A stretch of 64,000 nucleotides of DNA from Solanum dulcamara (GCF_947179165.1 NC_077238.1:76251257-76315256), one strand, 5' to 3'. Shown: positions 26,044 through 38,652, numbered from the stretch's first letter. A program made the numbers and translations. The notes: generated from the sequence alone by a model not told the origin.

Positions 26044-26603
26044 TGTTGTGGGGAAGAAGCACCACAACTAAAGTTTGATATGACAATTAATATGAAAATA
26101 AATTGGACACGGGAATTTTACGTGAAAATCCCTCTAACAGATAGAGGGGAAAAACCACGGTAGAAGGATCTCACTATTAAAATATGGAGTACACTGCTCT
26201 CAAATACAAGGAGAAAACAACAATTAACACTTTTCTCTTGTAAAAGGAACAACTACTAAAGAGGACACTCAAGACTAAAATATTTATCTTGAAGTATAAC
26301 TCTCTTTGTATTTTTACTCTCACTTTTTCTGAATGGATTAAATGAGGGCATGAGGCCCTCTATTTATAGGAGGATGAAAACGCGTAGAAAATTTACGCGT
26401 TAATTTTCTACGCGTTTTGTCAAAGTTTTACATTTTTCTGCCTACGCGTTTTCTGTCTTTTGCAGCCCTTTTTGACTATTGTTTTTCTGTCTTTTGCAGC
26501 CCTTTTTGACTACTGTCTTTTGCAGCCCTTTTTTTGTCTTTTGCAGCCCTTTTTGACTATTGTCTTTTGCAGCCCTTTTTTACTATTGTTTTTTTTTCTT
26601 TCA
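26044..26603 (-). repeat. Copia-2 5' LTR
   Basis: Begins TGTTGTGGGG and ends CTTTCA. It has the same near-palindrome (about 26379-26415) and TTTTGCAGCCC array (about 26453-26590) as its partner, with one more array unit. Confidence 0.92.
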
Positions 26604-27343
26604 TTGTCCACTCACTAGATGCTAAGCACTATCTGTGAGGTGGGGTGTTGAAGAATAACAGAAGTCCCACATTGAAGGTTACTGAGATGGGTGGACTCCT
26701 TATAAAACTTGGACAATCCTTCTCCCTTTGAGCTAGCTTTTGGGGCATGAATTAGGCGTAAGACCTAATTTTACAGTTTCAAGCTTGTTGTTTTTCACAG
26801 ATAGGAGAATTCAGAGAAGCTACATTGGAGTACCCACTGCATTCACTAGGTCTCATTGATCCCCCAAAGGTTCTTGCAGATATAGTTGAATCTTTGATTG
26901 GTGCTATCTTTATCGACTCCAACTGCATGGATACAACTTGGCAGGTATGATTTAATTTTTAAATTTATACAATATTTATTTATTTATTTATTTATTTATG
27001 GTTGGAGATCTCTAAAAATGAAATAATATTTTGCTTATTTTGATGATAGGTGGTAAAAAAATTGTTACAACCTCTAATTACTCTAGAAAAATTAGAGGTT
27101 AATCCAGTTACAAAAATTTACGAGTTATGTCAGAAGAATGGATTGAAGACAAAATTTGTTGATCAATGGGAGAAAACAGGAGAGGTTGAAGTTTTCGTTG
27201 ATGGAAAATTTGTAGGAAAGGGAAAATCATGTGGAAAAAAAATAACTGCAAAAAATAGGACTGCAAACAATGCATATTTCCAACTTAGAAATTTGAGTGT
27301 GAAAGCCACCATTGTTGATGATCAACTTTGTGATGAAACGTAA

Positions 27344-29010
27344 ATCTGAAAATATTATTAGAAAATCGCTAATTTGGCGCGTTGTGAATAGTTTTGACGA
27401 ATTTCATTCAAGTTAATTTTGATGAGACGTCTGATTTATACGTTTCTTAGATAGTAAATTAGTATTTCATATATTATTATATGTACAAATGAAATATTAT
27501 TTTAATTATGAAAAATATCTCAATTGGATAACATTTTTATTGTTTTCGGATCCTACGTGTCTATAATTTATCTTATATGGACCCCTATTTATTACTTTAC
27601 ATGACCAAGTCAAATCATTTCTAATTTTGTTATAGCATTTAAGTTCATAGTATTACTCCCTCCCTTCCACTTTACTTTTTTTTTCTAATTAAATATATAT
27701 TTTAAAATAGTTGTTATTTTAGAAAGTTGAGACATAATTAATTACTAATTTTCATATTTATCCTTAATAAATATGTAGAGATATTGATGTACTGACAAGG
27801 AAAATAATTGAGATCAAAGAATAAATAAGGTATGTAGGATTTCAACGAGGAATTTCTTTCATCCTCATGTCCAAAAAATTTCAATTTTCATGAACTTAAT
27901 TCCATAGTTAGGGTTATCAAACTCACTTCTGAATTCATCAAATTTATGATCCGAATTGCATGGTTTCTTGATTAATTTATTTAAAGTCTATCTTTTCATA
28001 GCCTTCTTTTGTTGTGTCGTATTAAATATGAAGCAAATGCAGGAGGAGAAAATATGGGGGAAAAATAGGCCAAAAGTATTCTTTTCAAGATCAACCATGC
28101 ATTAGAATCTTGTTCAAGTTTCAAGTTATTATTTTTTTGATAAATTGCATGCAATGTAAAAAAGCTACATAAATAGATGTCATTCTGCACGGATTGTTTC
28201 ATTCATAACGTTAGGTGCTAAGAGCTCTTGTTATACGGAAAGGTCTGATCATTTATACATGTGAATTTAATTATTTGCATGTTGAGCTAGATTTTTCTAC
28301 AATATGCTTTAAAAGTTTTATTCTCCACATGACTAATCATTGCATTCACTGAGCTTTTCCTATCGCGGTATACTTTTCTGTTTTATATTGTTAACTTGAT
28401 GATAATTAATTTAGACCTTTTTTTGTGGTAAATTTATACTACTAGATAGTGTATCTAGTGACTTCTTATTAATAGTAGAAATGAAAAATCTTTAATGGGA
28501 ATAAGTAGAAGCAAAGGGGCTAGGTCATACCATACCAATCATAATGAGATATCGAACTTCTATTAATTAGCAACTATGAAAAAAGTACTAGAGAAAACTA
28601 GGTAATTTACGATAATACACTCTATGATGATATTATAAATGAGGATTCTTAAATCATGCAAACAAAATTGAAACTTCTTTTGTTAGGTTAAAAAGGACGT
28701 ACCCCCCCCCCCCCCCAAACATTATTAGGGGTTGCACCCTTATGTCATTTCTATGTAATGATGCATATTAAGTTTTATCAATATATATTATCTTGTTTAT
28801 ATTTTAAAAAAAATCGATAATTGTGATAGCAGAGATTATATTCAAAAATTAGTATGAATGTTACTTTGATGTTTAATCAGAAATATGACTCAAAATTATG
28901 AGAAAATCTAACTGAGTTCATCAACTTATAAATAAATATACTAGACCAAATAAATAAGAAAACATAAAAGAATACAAGAGAGAGAAGTTGTAATGAGCTT
29001 ATGGAAAATC
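27344..29010. other. 3' flank of RNase III-like copy 1 and repeat debris
   Basis: 27344-27650 is the shared RNase III-like 3' flank (compare 1870-2352 and 48702-48950). From 27653 a TACTCCCTCC-type end suggests a truncated Stowaway-like MITE. 27825-27900 resembles the inner part of solo LTR A (compare 4993-5060). A 16-base C homopolymer is at about 28701-28716. The last ~60 bases before 29011 can be read in one frame with 35475 onward as part of a LINE. No gene is seen. Confidence 0.55.
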
Positions 29011-31120
29011 TGTCACAATCCGAAATTCGCGTGTGATGACCTTTATTCATTTTCACCGGACAAGTCAGTCTAAACCCAACCAATGTGGAAATAAAAGTGG
29101 AAATAGTTTAAATAGGTAATTTAAAAAGGCAATAGCAGAAATTTTATTCAACTACAAAATCTCCCACGAATTGGTTGTCACATGTAGAAGCCTCTAAATT
29201 TACAGATACTAAAATAAATACAAGTACCTCTCGAATAGAGCAAAGTAAAAGTAAAGAGGATCAAGAAAGATGGCTGGCATCAACAACTACCTCTCGAATC
29301 GCCTCTGAAAGTCTCGAATGAGAGAAAAGAGAACTCGGTCACTGTCCGGGCTCGAAACCTACACATGTGTAGATGGAAAGGGTGAATACCACCGACACGG
29401 TACCGAACAAGCGAACAACTAAGACTAAGCTAAATAGTAAAATACATGTACTCCTATCATACCAACCAACCCCTCAGACTATAACCTGCATAGAAATCAG
29501 CCCGGTCTAACAGTTCTAACAACAAAAGTACATATATCTCAACAATAGTACCACTCAAGTCTCGGTCAAATCAAAAAAATCAACATTATAGAATGGGGAA
29601 AGTTAGGGGTAAAACAGTCTACAATGGCAAAAGATGAATGATGCAAATAAAGTGCAATGCAATGTCATGTATAGTGATGCGTGTCTGTCCTAATGATACA
29701 CATCCGTTGATTAGCAGACCGAAATCCATGGGGGCCACACATGGATCATTTATCCATCGGAACCATTTCCCTTCGGCACACATATATCATTCGCCAGAAC
29801 TATTTTCCTTCGACATCGCCAGAACCATTTCTCTTCAGCATAATCATCTCTCGCTGGAACCATTTCCATTCGGCATAATCCTCAAATCAAATTCCTTCTC
29901 AAAATATCAGAATCAATGCAAATAGGCAATGTCCATGTATAACACAATGATGAAATGATATAATCAATAAGTCATAATTCATATCAAAATAATATATTCA
30001 AGTGTTCACGATATGCCAAGGGTTAATTCACATAGAACACAACATGTTAAATCATCTCAATTGCTATTTACTACCCCATTCTTCATTAGCAAGTTTAATT
30101 GAATATCAAATAAACCCCAAAATCAATTTCCGCTATCCCCCAACACGTAATACATGAGTACATGATCCTACAAGCTTAAGCAAGGATTTAGAAATTCACT
30201 TGCCTCAAATTTAACCCCGAACTACTTCAAAATCTAAGCCTTTCCCTTACCCGCTGACGTTTTGAATCAAGATAATCTATTCAAATATGCAATACCAATA
30301 AGAACACGAGTCTAATGATATCCAAATCAATATTTTCAAAAATCAGACCGAATTTGACCCAAAAAACCCGATTCCGAAAATGAACAGAAATTCAATTTTT
30401 TTACATGAAAATGATCTTTAAAGCATTAGGAAATCAATGTCAAAAGTCTGTTTGAATTTGGGATTGAAATCAATCCTTGAACCACATTTTTGTAAAACCC
30501 AACCCTTCAATTTTTGAGGTCTAAAACACAAATTGAAAGCTGAAATTACTAGATAATCGATGCGTAATAAAATTAAAGGGTTGAAGTTGCTTACCCAAAC
30601 GAAATCCCCTGAAAATCTCCTTTCAAATTGCCCGTTCCAAACTCCCAAGTTTCGAAAATGGAGGAAAAAAACCAAAATCCCGACTTAGAAATCTCAGGTG
30701 TCGCTTTCGCAATTAGGATTTGCTTATGCGAACCCCACTTAAGTGACCCCTATCGTAAAAGCGACAAGCCTTCACTAAAGCGATGGTTGCTTTCATGACC
30801 TACCTTCCTCAAAAGCGAGTCCCAAAAAATCCCCCCTTTGCTTTTGCGAGGGGTCTCCGCTTAAACAGACGTCGCTAAAGTGACACACCCTTCGCAAAAG
30901 CGAAGGCACCAGTAACAAAAATATCAACAATTCTACTAAGTCACAAAGTCTCCGAATCAACCAACGAAATTCATTCGGAATTCCGTACACACAAACCATA
31001 TATGCTACCCTACTAAATTCGACGTTTTCGGAGTCAATGAAACCATCAAAATTTGAATTTGAGGTATCCTTGACCTGAAAACCGAAAAGTCGCAACCAAA
31101 CCAATTTTGAGTCTCAAAAT

Positions 31121-34100
31121 TAGGGGTGGGCGTTCGGTATTCGGTTCGGTATTTTCAAAATTTAGATTCGATAATTCGGTAATCGGTAATTCAAAGTATA
31201 TACCAAATACCGAACTTTCAAACTTCGGTTCGGTAATTCGGTAATCGGTAAATAAAAATTCGGTTCGGTACGGTATTCGGTAATACCCAAATTTCTGCAT
31301 CTTATAAGATCAACACTTGCATCACATTATGGATGGCACCACCATCAGGGTTCAAGGATTTCAATAACATTGGAGATTTTTTCTGGTTGTTTGTTTGTTA
31401 GTGCTGTAGGTACAGGTTCACAACACATTGGCACAATCTGAGAAGACAACTATGCTTGGTTGGTTGTTTGCATTTGTTTGATCTTTCTTGTGTAGGTGTG
31501 ACAAGGGTACAAATACAACTATGGAAGGTGCATTCACATCATCCTGGAAGGAGCTGCTCATCAAGAATATCACATCAAACATCACACAACAACAACTACA
31601 ATCTGCAAACTGAAGTTGAACATGGAGGAGCAACAACAACTTTCAACAACTACAACTCCAGCTCTTGGAGGCCCTTGCTCTTGTTTATTTGTTTGTTTGT
31701 GTGTTTATGCAGGTTACTGGAGCAACAAATCCCAACAAGCTGTAGTTGCATATGCCCTGGTCCCTCTCCAACTCACTCTCCAACATCAACAAAACCCCAA
31801 CAAAGTGCAGAAACTCAAGGCACCAAATTCACAGCTCCAACAATTTCTGAAAATGCAGATTACTGGAGGCTTCAGAGTTCACCTTACAGCTGTGGGGAGG
31901 ACAATCACAACAACTGGAGCCATTTTTCTCCTATGCAGAAACATCACACAATAACAGCAGAGACTACCACCAAATTAATGCACTCAAAATGGTTTTGCAA
32001 CTTGGAGGATGCAATTTACTTGGAGCCAACAACAAGCAACAACCAACAGCAGCAAAGTCAGATTAAGTCAACAACAACCAATCTGAAGTTGTTAGAGCAC
32101 TACATGGCTATTCTCCAGCACCTCTTCAGCAGCAACATATCTCCAACAAGTTGCACCTTCTTCAGCATCAACAATTCCAACAAACTGGATCACAACTTAC
32201 TTCCTTTTCAACATCTTCAGCATTCACAGAAGCTGCAACACTACAACCAGCTGCAACAATAAGCTGCAACACTACACACAACAGTCAACAGCACCTGCAA
32301 CAGCATACAACATGCAACAACAACAACAAAATGATTCAGCTGCAACACACAACAACAACACGTAGAGTGAACCTGAAACCTTTTCAGTTAGATCATAAAA
32401 TCTTTTAAGAAATATTACCATATTTCTCACCTTTTGCCAATCATCACTTTCAAGTACACCTGCAACGCTTCCATCTTCACAAACATGATTAGCAAGATAA
32501 GTTGACAATCCACCATCTTCGAGATCAAAGTAATCAAATGCACTCTCAAAATGTTGTGCGGCATCCAACATCAAGTAGGTCGAATTCCACCGGGTTGAAA
32601 CATCTAAACATAATGACTTCTTACTGTCTATATTTTTTAGTTCACAACATTCCTCAAATTTTCTAATCCTTGCGGGAGATTGTCTAACATATTTCACCAT
32701 TTGCCTAACACGTTTGATCGATGGACCAACTTCTTTCATGCCATCTTGCACAATAAGATTCAAAATGTGAGCCATACATCTCACGTGAAGATGGTTACCA
32801 CATTTCATGTTAGATCCCCAATTAACCATTTGTTTGTGTAACTCTTTCACCATGACATCATTAGAAGAAGCATTATCTACAGTTATAGTAATTATTTTCT
32901 CCAATTTCCAATCAAGCAAACACTTACTAATACAACGGGCCATTTCGTCACCCTTATGACTAGTAACAACTTGAAAGTTTAAAATTCGTTTATGCAAAAG
33001 CCAATCACTATCAATAAAGTGTACTGTCAAACACATATAATTTATTCTTTGAATAGATGTCCATGTGTCTGTGGTTAGACAAACTCTCGGTGGTGTTTCT
33101 TTCAAATACTTCATAAACTTTTGTCTCTCTTCACCAAAAACTTGATAACAATCCCTAGTCACTGTTCTACGGGAGGGAACTCGAAATAAAGGTTGGGTTT
33201 TTTTCATAAAATTCTTAAAACCTTCCTTTTCAACAAAACGAAAAGGAAGTTCATCAAGGATTAACATCTCAACTAAAGCCCTCCGAGATGCCTCTTGATC
33301 AAAAGTCCAAATTGCCCCATCACATATTTCACCTTCTAAGGAAAAGTTTAAATTTGATTGTTTGTACTTGGAATTGAAATTGTTAACCTTATTTGGATTT
33401 TTAGGACAAGTTTTCAAATATTTATTCAGTCCACTTGTTCCATTTTTAGTTGAATCAGCTAAGAGAACTTTACCACAATACTTGCACTTAGCTTTATTAA
33501 TTCCATCTTCTATGAGCTTCTCATAATGCGGCCAAGCAGCAGATCTTGATTCTATAGCTTTTCTCTTCACCGTCAATGCATGTTGTTGAACTTCCATTGT
33601 TGAATCAAGAGACTCGGTAAGAGCCAAAGGTGCGCTTCCAATGACATTGGTCATTCGACTTGTTTCATCTTCCATCTAAACATTGAAGAGAATACAAATG
33701 TTATAAGATATAAATTAACAATCATTTTCATTTGAAAGAAAGGAAGCAAGAAACAAAGCAACAAAGAAGGAGACTTTGAGCTGATACAGTGAGTTACTAA
33801 GAGCTGGTCTTTGTGGTTAACCTAGCTGAAAAGTAACCTGATCCAAAAAACTAGCTGAAAAATATAGAACATGAAAGAATAAATGATTTATTACCAATTC
33901 TTTTCCAGTTTTTTCCTTTGAACCTTTTCACCACTTCAGTCAACAGATTGTCCTGTGAAAGGAATAAAGAAGTCAGAAATTTCTAGATCCAAAGAAATGA
34001 GCCTATGGAAATAGTAAAAATGAGCAAATGAAACTGGAATTTTGACTAACAAAATCTATCTTTATCCTTTCCTTTGCTCAATTATACATCCTAAGCATCC

Positions 34101-34990
34101 ACATGCATCAGAAACCAAAAGGAAAAAGGACATGACAACTCATACAGATAGTTCTATAAGTACTTAACTATCAACGGAGACACACTCTCATCACGAGGTT
34201 ATAAAAATCATCTCAGCACATACACAGAAAGCTTCGATAAAGAACTAATGCACTTGAAAAAAAGGACAAAAACTTCGTAATCTATTTGAAATGGAATTTA
34301 GGGTACGCATATTATTTTGGGGGAAAATAGAGACAGAATGTGAAGGAAGAATGGAAGAGGAAGAGGAAGAGGAAGAGAAGAAGCAAAGAGAACTTACCTT
34401 CAAGTGAAGCGGTGAAGGTGAAAGCGGCGTGAAGCGGTGAAGGTGAAGGCGGCGTGAAGCGTTGAAGCTGATGGCGGCGTGACGGCGCGGTAAAGTTGAA
34501 GGGCTGAAGGCGACGTGAAGGCACAGTGAAGCTGAAGGGCTAAAGGCGGCGTGAAGGGCAGAAGCAGAACTTCAATAGTAGTGAAGTATTGAGAATTGAG
34601 ATGAATACTGAATAGTGAATACTAAATAGGTTAAGTGTTGTTACTTGTTAGTGTGTAATGTGTTAGTCTGTTAGGGACTTCACTTAGGGTATGTTGAAGA
34701 CAATTGGGCTGGATTAAATTATAGGAATGGGCCTATAGCCCTTTATGTTTAAAAATTAAAAGAAATTTTTAGGAGCCCAACAGAAATAATTCGGTATTCG
34801 GTAAATCCCGAATACCGAAAGGGATAATTAATAAATACCGAAACGGAAACCGAAATACCGAAATTTAATATTCCGGTACCGAATACCGGACCCAAGTACC
34901 GAATACCGGACCCAAGTACCGAATACCGAAATACCGAAATAGCCGGTTCGGTTCGGTAATTCGGTTTTCGGTATTTTATGCCCACCCCTA
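31121..34990 (-). mobile_element. hAT-2: hAT element with BED-type transposase remnant
   Basis: Perfect 8-bp target duplication CTCAAAAT (31113-31120, 34991-34998) and terminal inverted repeats TAGGGGTGGGC. Subterminal zones at both ends are dense in CGGTATTCGGT/ACCGAATACCG motifs in inverted orientation. The transposase lies on the minus strand. The 31300-32360 segment is a CAACA-rich array with TTTGTTTG...GCAGG modules, like that of hAT-1. A GAAGG/GGCGTGAAG repeat zone lies at 34400-34560, upstream of the transposase. Confidence 0.95.
32272..33675 (-). pseudogene. hAT transposase, C-terminally truncated
   Basis: An open frame of 467 codons starts MEDETSRMTNVIG. It has a BED zinc finger at residues ~45-95 (WPHYEKLI, CKYCGK, KYLKTC), a central region, then the RNase H-like catalytic part with LTTDTWTS, ITVDNASSND and MAHILNLIVQDG, and DVSTRWNSTYLML. 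The family then continues through KRFYDLTEKVSGSLYV to the hATC dimerisation domain. Here, after SLYV (about 32355), the frame enters the CAACA array and yields a Cys-rich tail. The hATC region is gone, so the product should not dimerise normally. Whether a spliced form restores the end cannot be told. Confidence 0.88.
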
Positions 34991-35826
34991 CTCAAAATAC
35001 CAAAATGAGTTTGGGACCTCCAAAAATTCACCCAAAGCCAATTCTAGACCTAAAACCATCCTCCGAAGCCAACAGAGTTTTCGGAATTCCATTCTGAGCA
35101 TCAAAACTCTGAAAGTTGACCAAAGTCAAGCCTTGGCCTAAAATTTATCAAATTTCCAACTCAAGACCTCAAATCTTCATTATAACTCCAAATCTGATTT
35201 CATAAACTCTCCAGACCAAAATCCACATTTTGGAGCTGTTGAAATTGATAAAATTTCATTCTGAGACTCGTAGCTTTGATTGATCCCAAATACCACTTTT
35301 AAACACTTGAAGCTTTTGAAAACTCAAAAACTCCCAATACTCAATCTTTTCATAGAATTTCCCAAAAACAACACTCAATACCAATTAGAAACTATTTGGA
35401 AAAACTATAGGGAGAGATAAAATAGTCATTTTGTGAAAATTTCAATAAATGACCATCAGTGTCATTACAAAATCGATGCAAAAAATGAAGTTTCAATGGC
35501 ATCAAATATGTGAACTAGTAGAGAAGCTTAGACCAAAATTAATCATCAAAATAATTATCTGGACTAAACCACAAAGTAATCAGATAAAAATCAATTCTGA
35601 TGGAAGCTACTTAGAACACAACGAAAAGCCGGTATTGGTGGTATAACAAGAGGCGACAAAGGGAATTTTTTGTTTGCCTTTGCTGCCCCAGTGCAATGCA
35701 GGGATCATAATAGTGCAGAAGCCATGTCTGGACAGATTGCAGCACAATAGCTAGAGAACAAAGGCTATACTAAAGGCATTGTGGAAATGTATTCATTGCT
35801 ATTAGTAAATATGAAAAGGGAAAGAT

Positions 35827-38652
35827 TGTTGGGGAGGAAGCACCACAACTAAAATTTGATATAATAATAAATAAAAAAATAAATTAGACACGAGAATTTT
35901 ACGTGAAAATTCCTCTAACAGATAGAGAAAAAAAAAACACGGGGTAGAAGGATTTTACTATGAAAATATGGGAGTACAGTGCTCTCAAATACAAGGAAAA
36001 AACAACAATTAACACCCCTCTCTTGTAAAAGAAACAACTACTAAAGAGGACATTCAAGAATACAATATTTATCTTGGTGTATAACTCTCTTTGTATTTGT
36101 AACATCCCCTAAAAACTTTGTATACGATATTTCAATTTTCGCCTAAACATGATACAGCCTCTGTATTTTGGGCATAACTTTTCATAGGAATATCCAAATT
36201 AAGTGATTCAAATTTCTGAGTAACCACAAGATCATTACCTACAACTTTTATGAAGACCATATTTTAATATTCGGAGGTTAAGTAGGTCAAATAAATTAAT
36301 TTTTGTAAGGTAGGATGTTGTGACGGAAATGAGTGTTTATAGAAGAAAACTCATATCTCACTGTAGGTTTATCCAAATTGGTTGATTCTTGAACGATATG
36401 AAACTAGACTTCCATATATACAATTCTTATGAAGACACCAAATCCTAATAAGGAATTTATCTTATTCAAACGCAGCTCCCAAAAAGAGTATTCTGTCAAA
36501 AATAACTCATTTCACCTACCATAGAAAGATCTAGATACATTTGACATCACTCATGACATAAATTGTCCTCCATTTAACATCATCCATGACATCAATATAT
36601 TCCACTAAATTTTCAGATTTTTTTATAATTATTTTATTTATTATTAGGTCCCTCTTTCCCACCTATAAATACCCACCTTATTTCTTCATTTTATTCATCA
36701 AGCTTTCTCAAACAAATCTTCTCTCTATACACTTCTTTACGCATTCTCAAATATAGTTTTAGTTCTTAGTAGTGAAGAAATACTATTCCGGTGATTCATA
36801 TACTCCGGGTAGTACACAAAACGTTCCGGCGATGAGAGAAGCTAGGACTCAAGAGTGTTCATTAAGTCTTTCGGCACCAACTAAAGCTTCGGTTTCCAGG
36901 TATGTAAGGCTTCAATGAGAGTATTCCTTCCACTCTCATGTCTAAATTGTTTTGATTATATGATAAATTATATTTATTTATTTATTAAGCTCTACTCTAA
37001 GTTATGTGGGCGTTTATCCATGGGTTCTTTCATCCATATAGTCCAAAAACTATTTCAATTAAGTTTCTTGATTTTAAGTAATATTTTCTTATGGTAAATT
37101 CTTATTTTTACTTAATAGTATGAATTATGGTTAAACTAATTTTTATTGGTCTATTTTGATGCAACATAATTTTATATGTATGAATTGATGGTTTACAAGT
37201 AATTCCTCTATTTATCTATTTAAAGTTTCTTGAAATTCATGGTGGGTTGTTTAAAACATGATTTTTAATTAATGGATTTCAAAGTATTTATGTATACTTA
37301 TTTACATACATATTTGCAAGTTGAAGTGATTTGAACCCACCTAGTTTTACTATGTTTTTAATAAAGTTTGACTTGAAAGCTTTGACTCCAAATAAATATT
37401 TATGAAAGCAATATCTATGATCAAAAAGGGAGTCTTATGAAATGAAAGAATGATGAAATGATATGAATGATGGATTCTTTATGCAATAAGGACAATTCTT
37501 GCATATTTGAATTATCAAATGTTTTAATGAGCTATTCTACCGAATATGATGTTTGAATTCTCAAGTTATATGCTATGAATATTTTGAAGTATTAAACTAT
37601 TCCGTGGGATTGACTTAGCACCGAATGAGGCATTGAGGTGGGATTCGGTAAAGGAATCCTAGTAGCAACCCCTTATCTCATTAACTATGTGCCAACATAG
37701 GAGCCCTTGTAGGCTTAGGCTAATGGATCCATAAATAGCCCTTAAAGTTAAAGTTAAAGAAATGAATGAAGTTGACGGAGTTCTACCCGGCAAGTAGTTT
37801 CCCCGGCCAACGTAGGGGGTTATGTTGGATTCCATGTAATAGCTCGCATGGTCTTAAATGTCGGTTATGGTTAATTTCCCATAAAATGAATGTTTTAAAG
37901 GATATCCATATGATTTATTATGCATGTATTACATTATGTTCCATATTGCATAAATGTTATAATATTTCCTCAATGTTCATGCATCCTTACATACTTAGTA
38001 CATTCAAAGTACTAACGCATACTCTTTTGCCTACATGATATCACCATGTAGGGATCGGTGCTCCTCCTCGTTCTCCTCCACGTGGCTAGTTGATATTCCA
38101 TTAAAGACTACTTTTGGTGAGTTCCCATGTTCCGGGAACAATACTCCTTTATCTTTCTAGCTTATAATATGTTAAGATATTTTATTATGGCATTTCTTCT
38201 ATTATGATTGAGGGTGAGCTAGGAACTTGTCTTAGCCCCATTAAATCTAATAGTTAGAGGTATTGTTGGACATATGTAAGTTGAAGATTATTATTATGAT
38301 TTCCGCTTGTTTATTTATCATCATTACCTATGAAAGGCTAAAAGAATGCTAAGAGGCTTGTTTGAGGTACTTTCGGTTTCCTCATTCGCCATGTCATGTC
38401 TAGGCCCTAGGCTTGGGTTATGACAGTATTCTTACTCTATTTTTCTGAATGAATTAAATGAGGGCACGAGGCCCTCTATTTATAGAAGGAAGAAAACGCT
38501 TATACGTATTTTTGTTACTCAAAACACGTAATGAAAAGCAGTCAAAAAGTTGTTGCAACGCGTAATGAAAAGTAGTCAAAAAGTTGCTGCCTAACTTTTA
38601 ATTTTTTCTTCTTTTTACTTTTCTTAGCAGCCTTTGTTTGACTTTTCTTTCA
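35827..38652 (-). repeat. Copia-3 3' LTR, split by solo LTR A
   Basis: LTR sequence 35827-36097 and 38431-38652, total ~493 bp, equal to the right LTR (494 bp). It shares its first part with the Copia-2 LTR, but its second half differs and lacks the TTTTGCAGCCC array. Confidence 0.9.
36098..38425. mobile_element. Solo LTR, family A, second copy, 2.3 kb
   Basis: Perfect target duplication GTATT (36093-36097, 38426-38430). It aligns end to end with 4193-6500, with scattered substitutions and a few small indels (for example near 37925-37965). The copies share the TATA-like CTATAAATACC (about 36663) and even the small open frame at 36915-37097. Confidence 0.92.

Larger units (their letters stand above)
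18872..26603 (-). mobile_element. Copia-2: TNT1/Tork-type Copia retrotransposon
   Basis: LTRs at 18872-19426 and 26044-26603 are nearly identical and flanked by a perfect 5-bp duplication TTGTC (18867-18871, 26604-26608). The primer site is at 26031-26042 and the polypurine tract just right of 19426, so it is on the minus strand. Its gag-pol is recognisable throughout but has frameshifts and stops, and it is interrupted by a solo LTR at 20075-22535. It sits within intron 1 of the dead RNase III-like copy, in antisense orientation. Confidence 0.95.
18805..26775. mobile_element. TRIM-like miniature LTR element remnant, host of Copia-2
   Basis: A 130-bp LTR-like unit at 26646-26775 starts TGTTGAAGAATAAC and ends TAATTTTACA, preceded by a purine-rich GAGGTGGGG. 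At 18805-18814 the last ten bases of such an LTR (TAATTTTACA) are followed by TGATATCAGAG, a tRNA-Met-type primer site. Joined across Copia-2, these give the interior and right LTR of a short TRIM. The left LTR is missing almost entirely. The loss of the left LTR and of exon 2 of the RNase III-like copy at the same border suggests one deletion. Confidence 0.65.
18475..27343 (+). pseudogene. RNase III-like gene copy 1, disrupted
   Basis: Exon 1 is 18475-18730 (start MEEKYIEENIV). Its frame contains a TGA at 18661-18663, just before CKAFTHSSFQENCKSYEGLE, where the intact paralogue has a leucine codon. Exon 2, which should carry GDSILN and the middle of the RNase III domain, is absent. The space is taken by a TRIM remnant and Copia-2 (18805-26775). 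Exon 3 is 26801-26944 (VLADIVESLIGAI, carrying the second Asp/Glu pair) and exon 4 is 27050-27343 (dsRNA-binding domain, ending CDET). Exons 3 and 4 keep open frames, splice sites and phases, and are over 90 % like those at 48158-48701. Compared with that copy it lacks two C-terminal residues and one codon pair in the last helix. It cannot encode a full RNase III. Confidence 0.92.
29011..35469. mobile_element. Solo LTR, family D (TGTCACAATCC...TCATTACA), 2.6 kb plus hAT-2
   Basis: Begins TGTCACAATCC and ends TGTCATTACA. A perfect 5-bp duplication AAATC lies at 29006-29010 and 35470-35474. After removing the hAT element at 31121-34990 the LTR is about 2.58 kb. No internal gag-pol is present. 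Open frames within it are not gene-like. Confidence 0.85.

Noticed and set aside
28701..28716. C homopolymer as a regulatory or structural element
   Set aside because: A simple homopolymer run with no partner G tract. Its length may be affected by sequencing error.
31456..32262. A 268-codon Gln/Asn/Thr-rich open frame
   Set aside because: Same kind of array in hAT-2, antisense to the transposase. CAACA repeats rarely contain stops.
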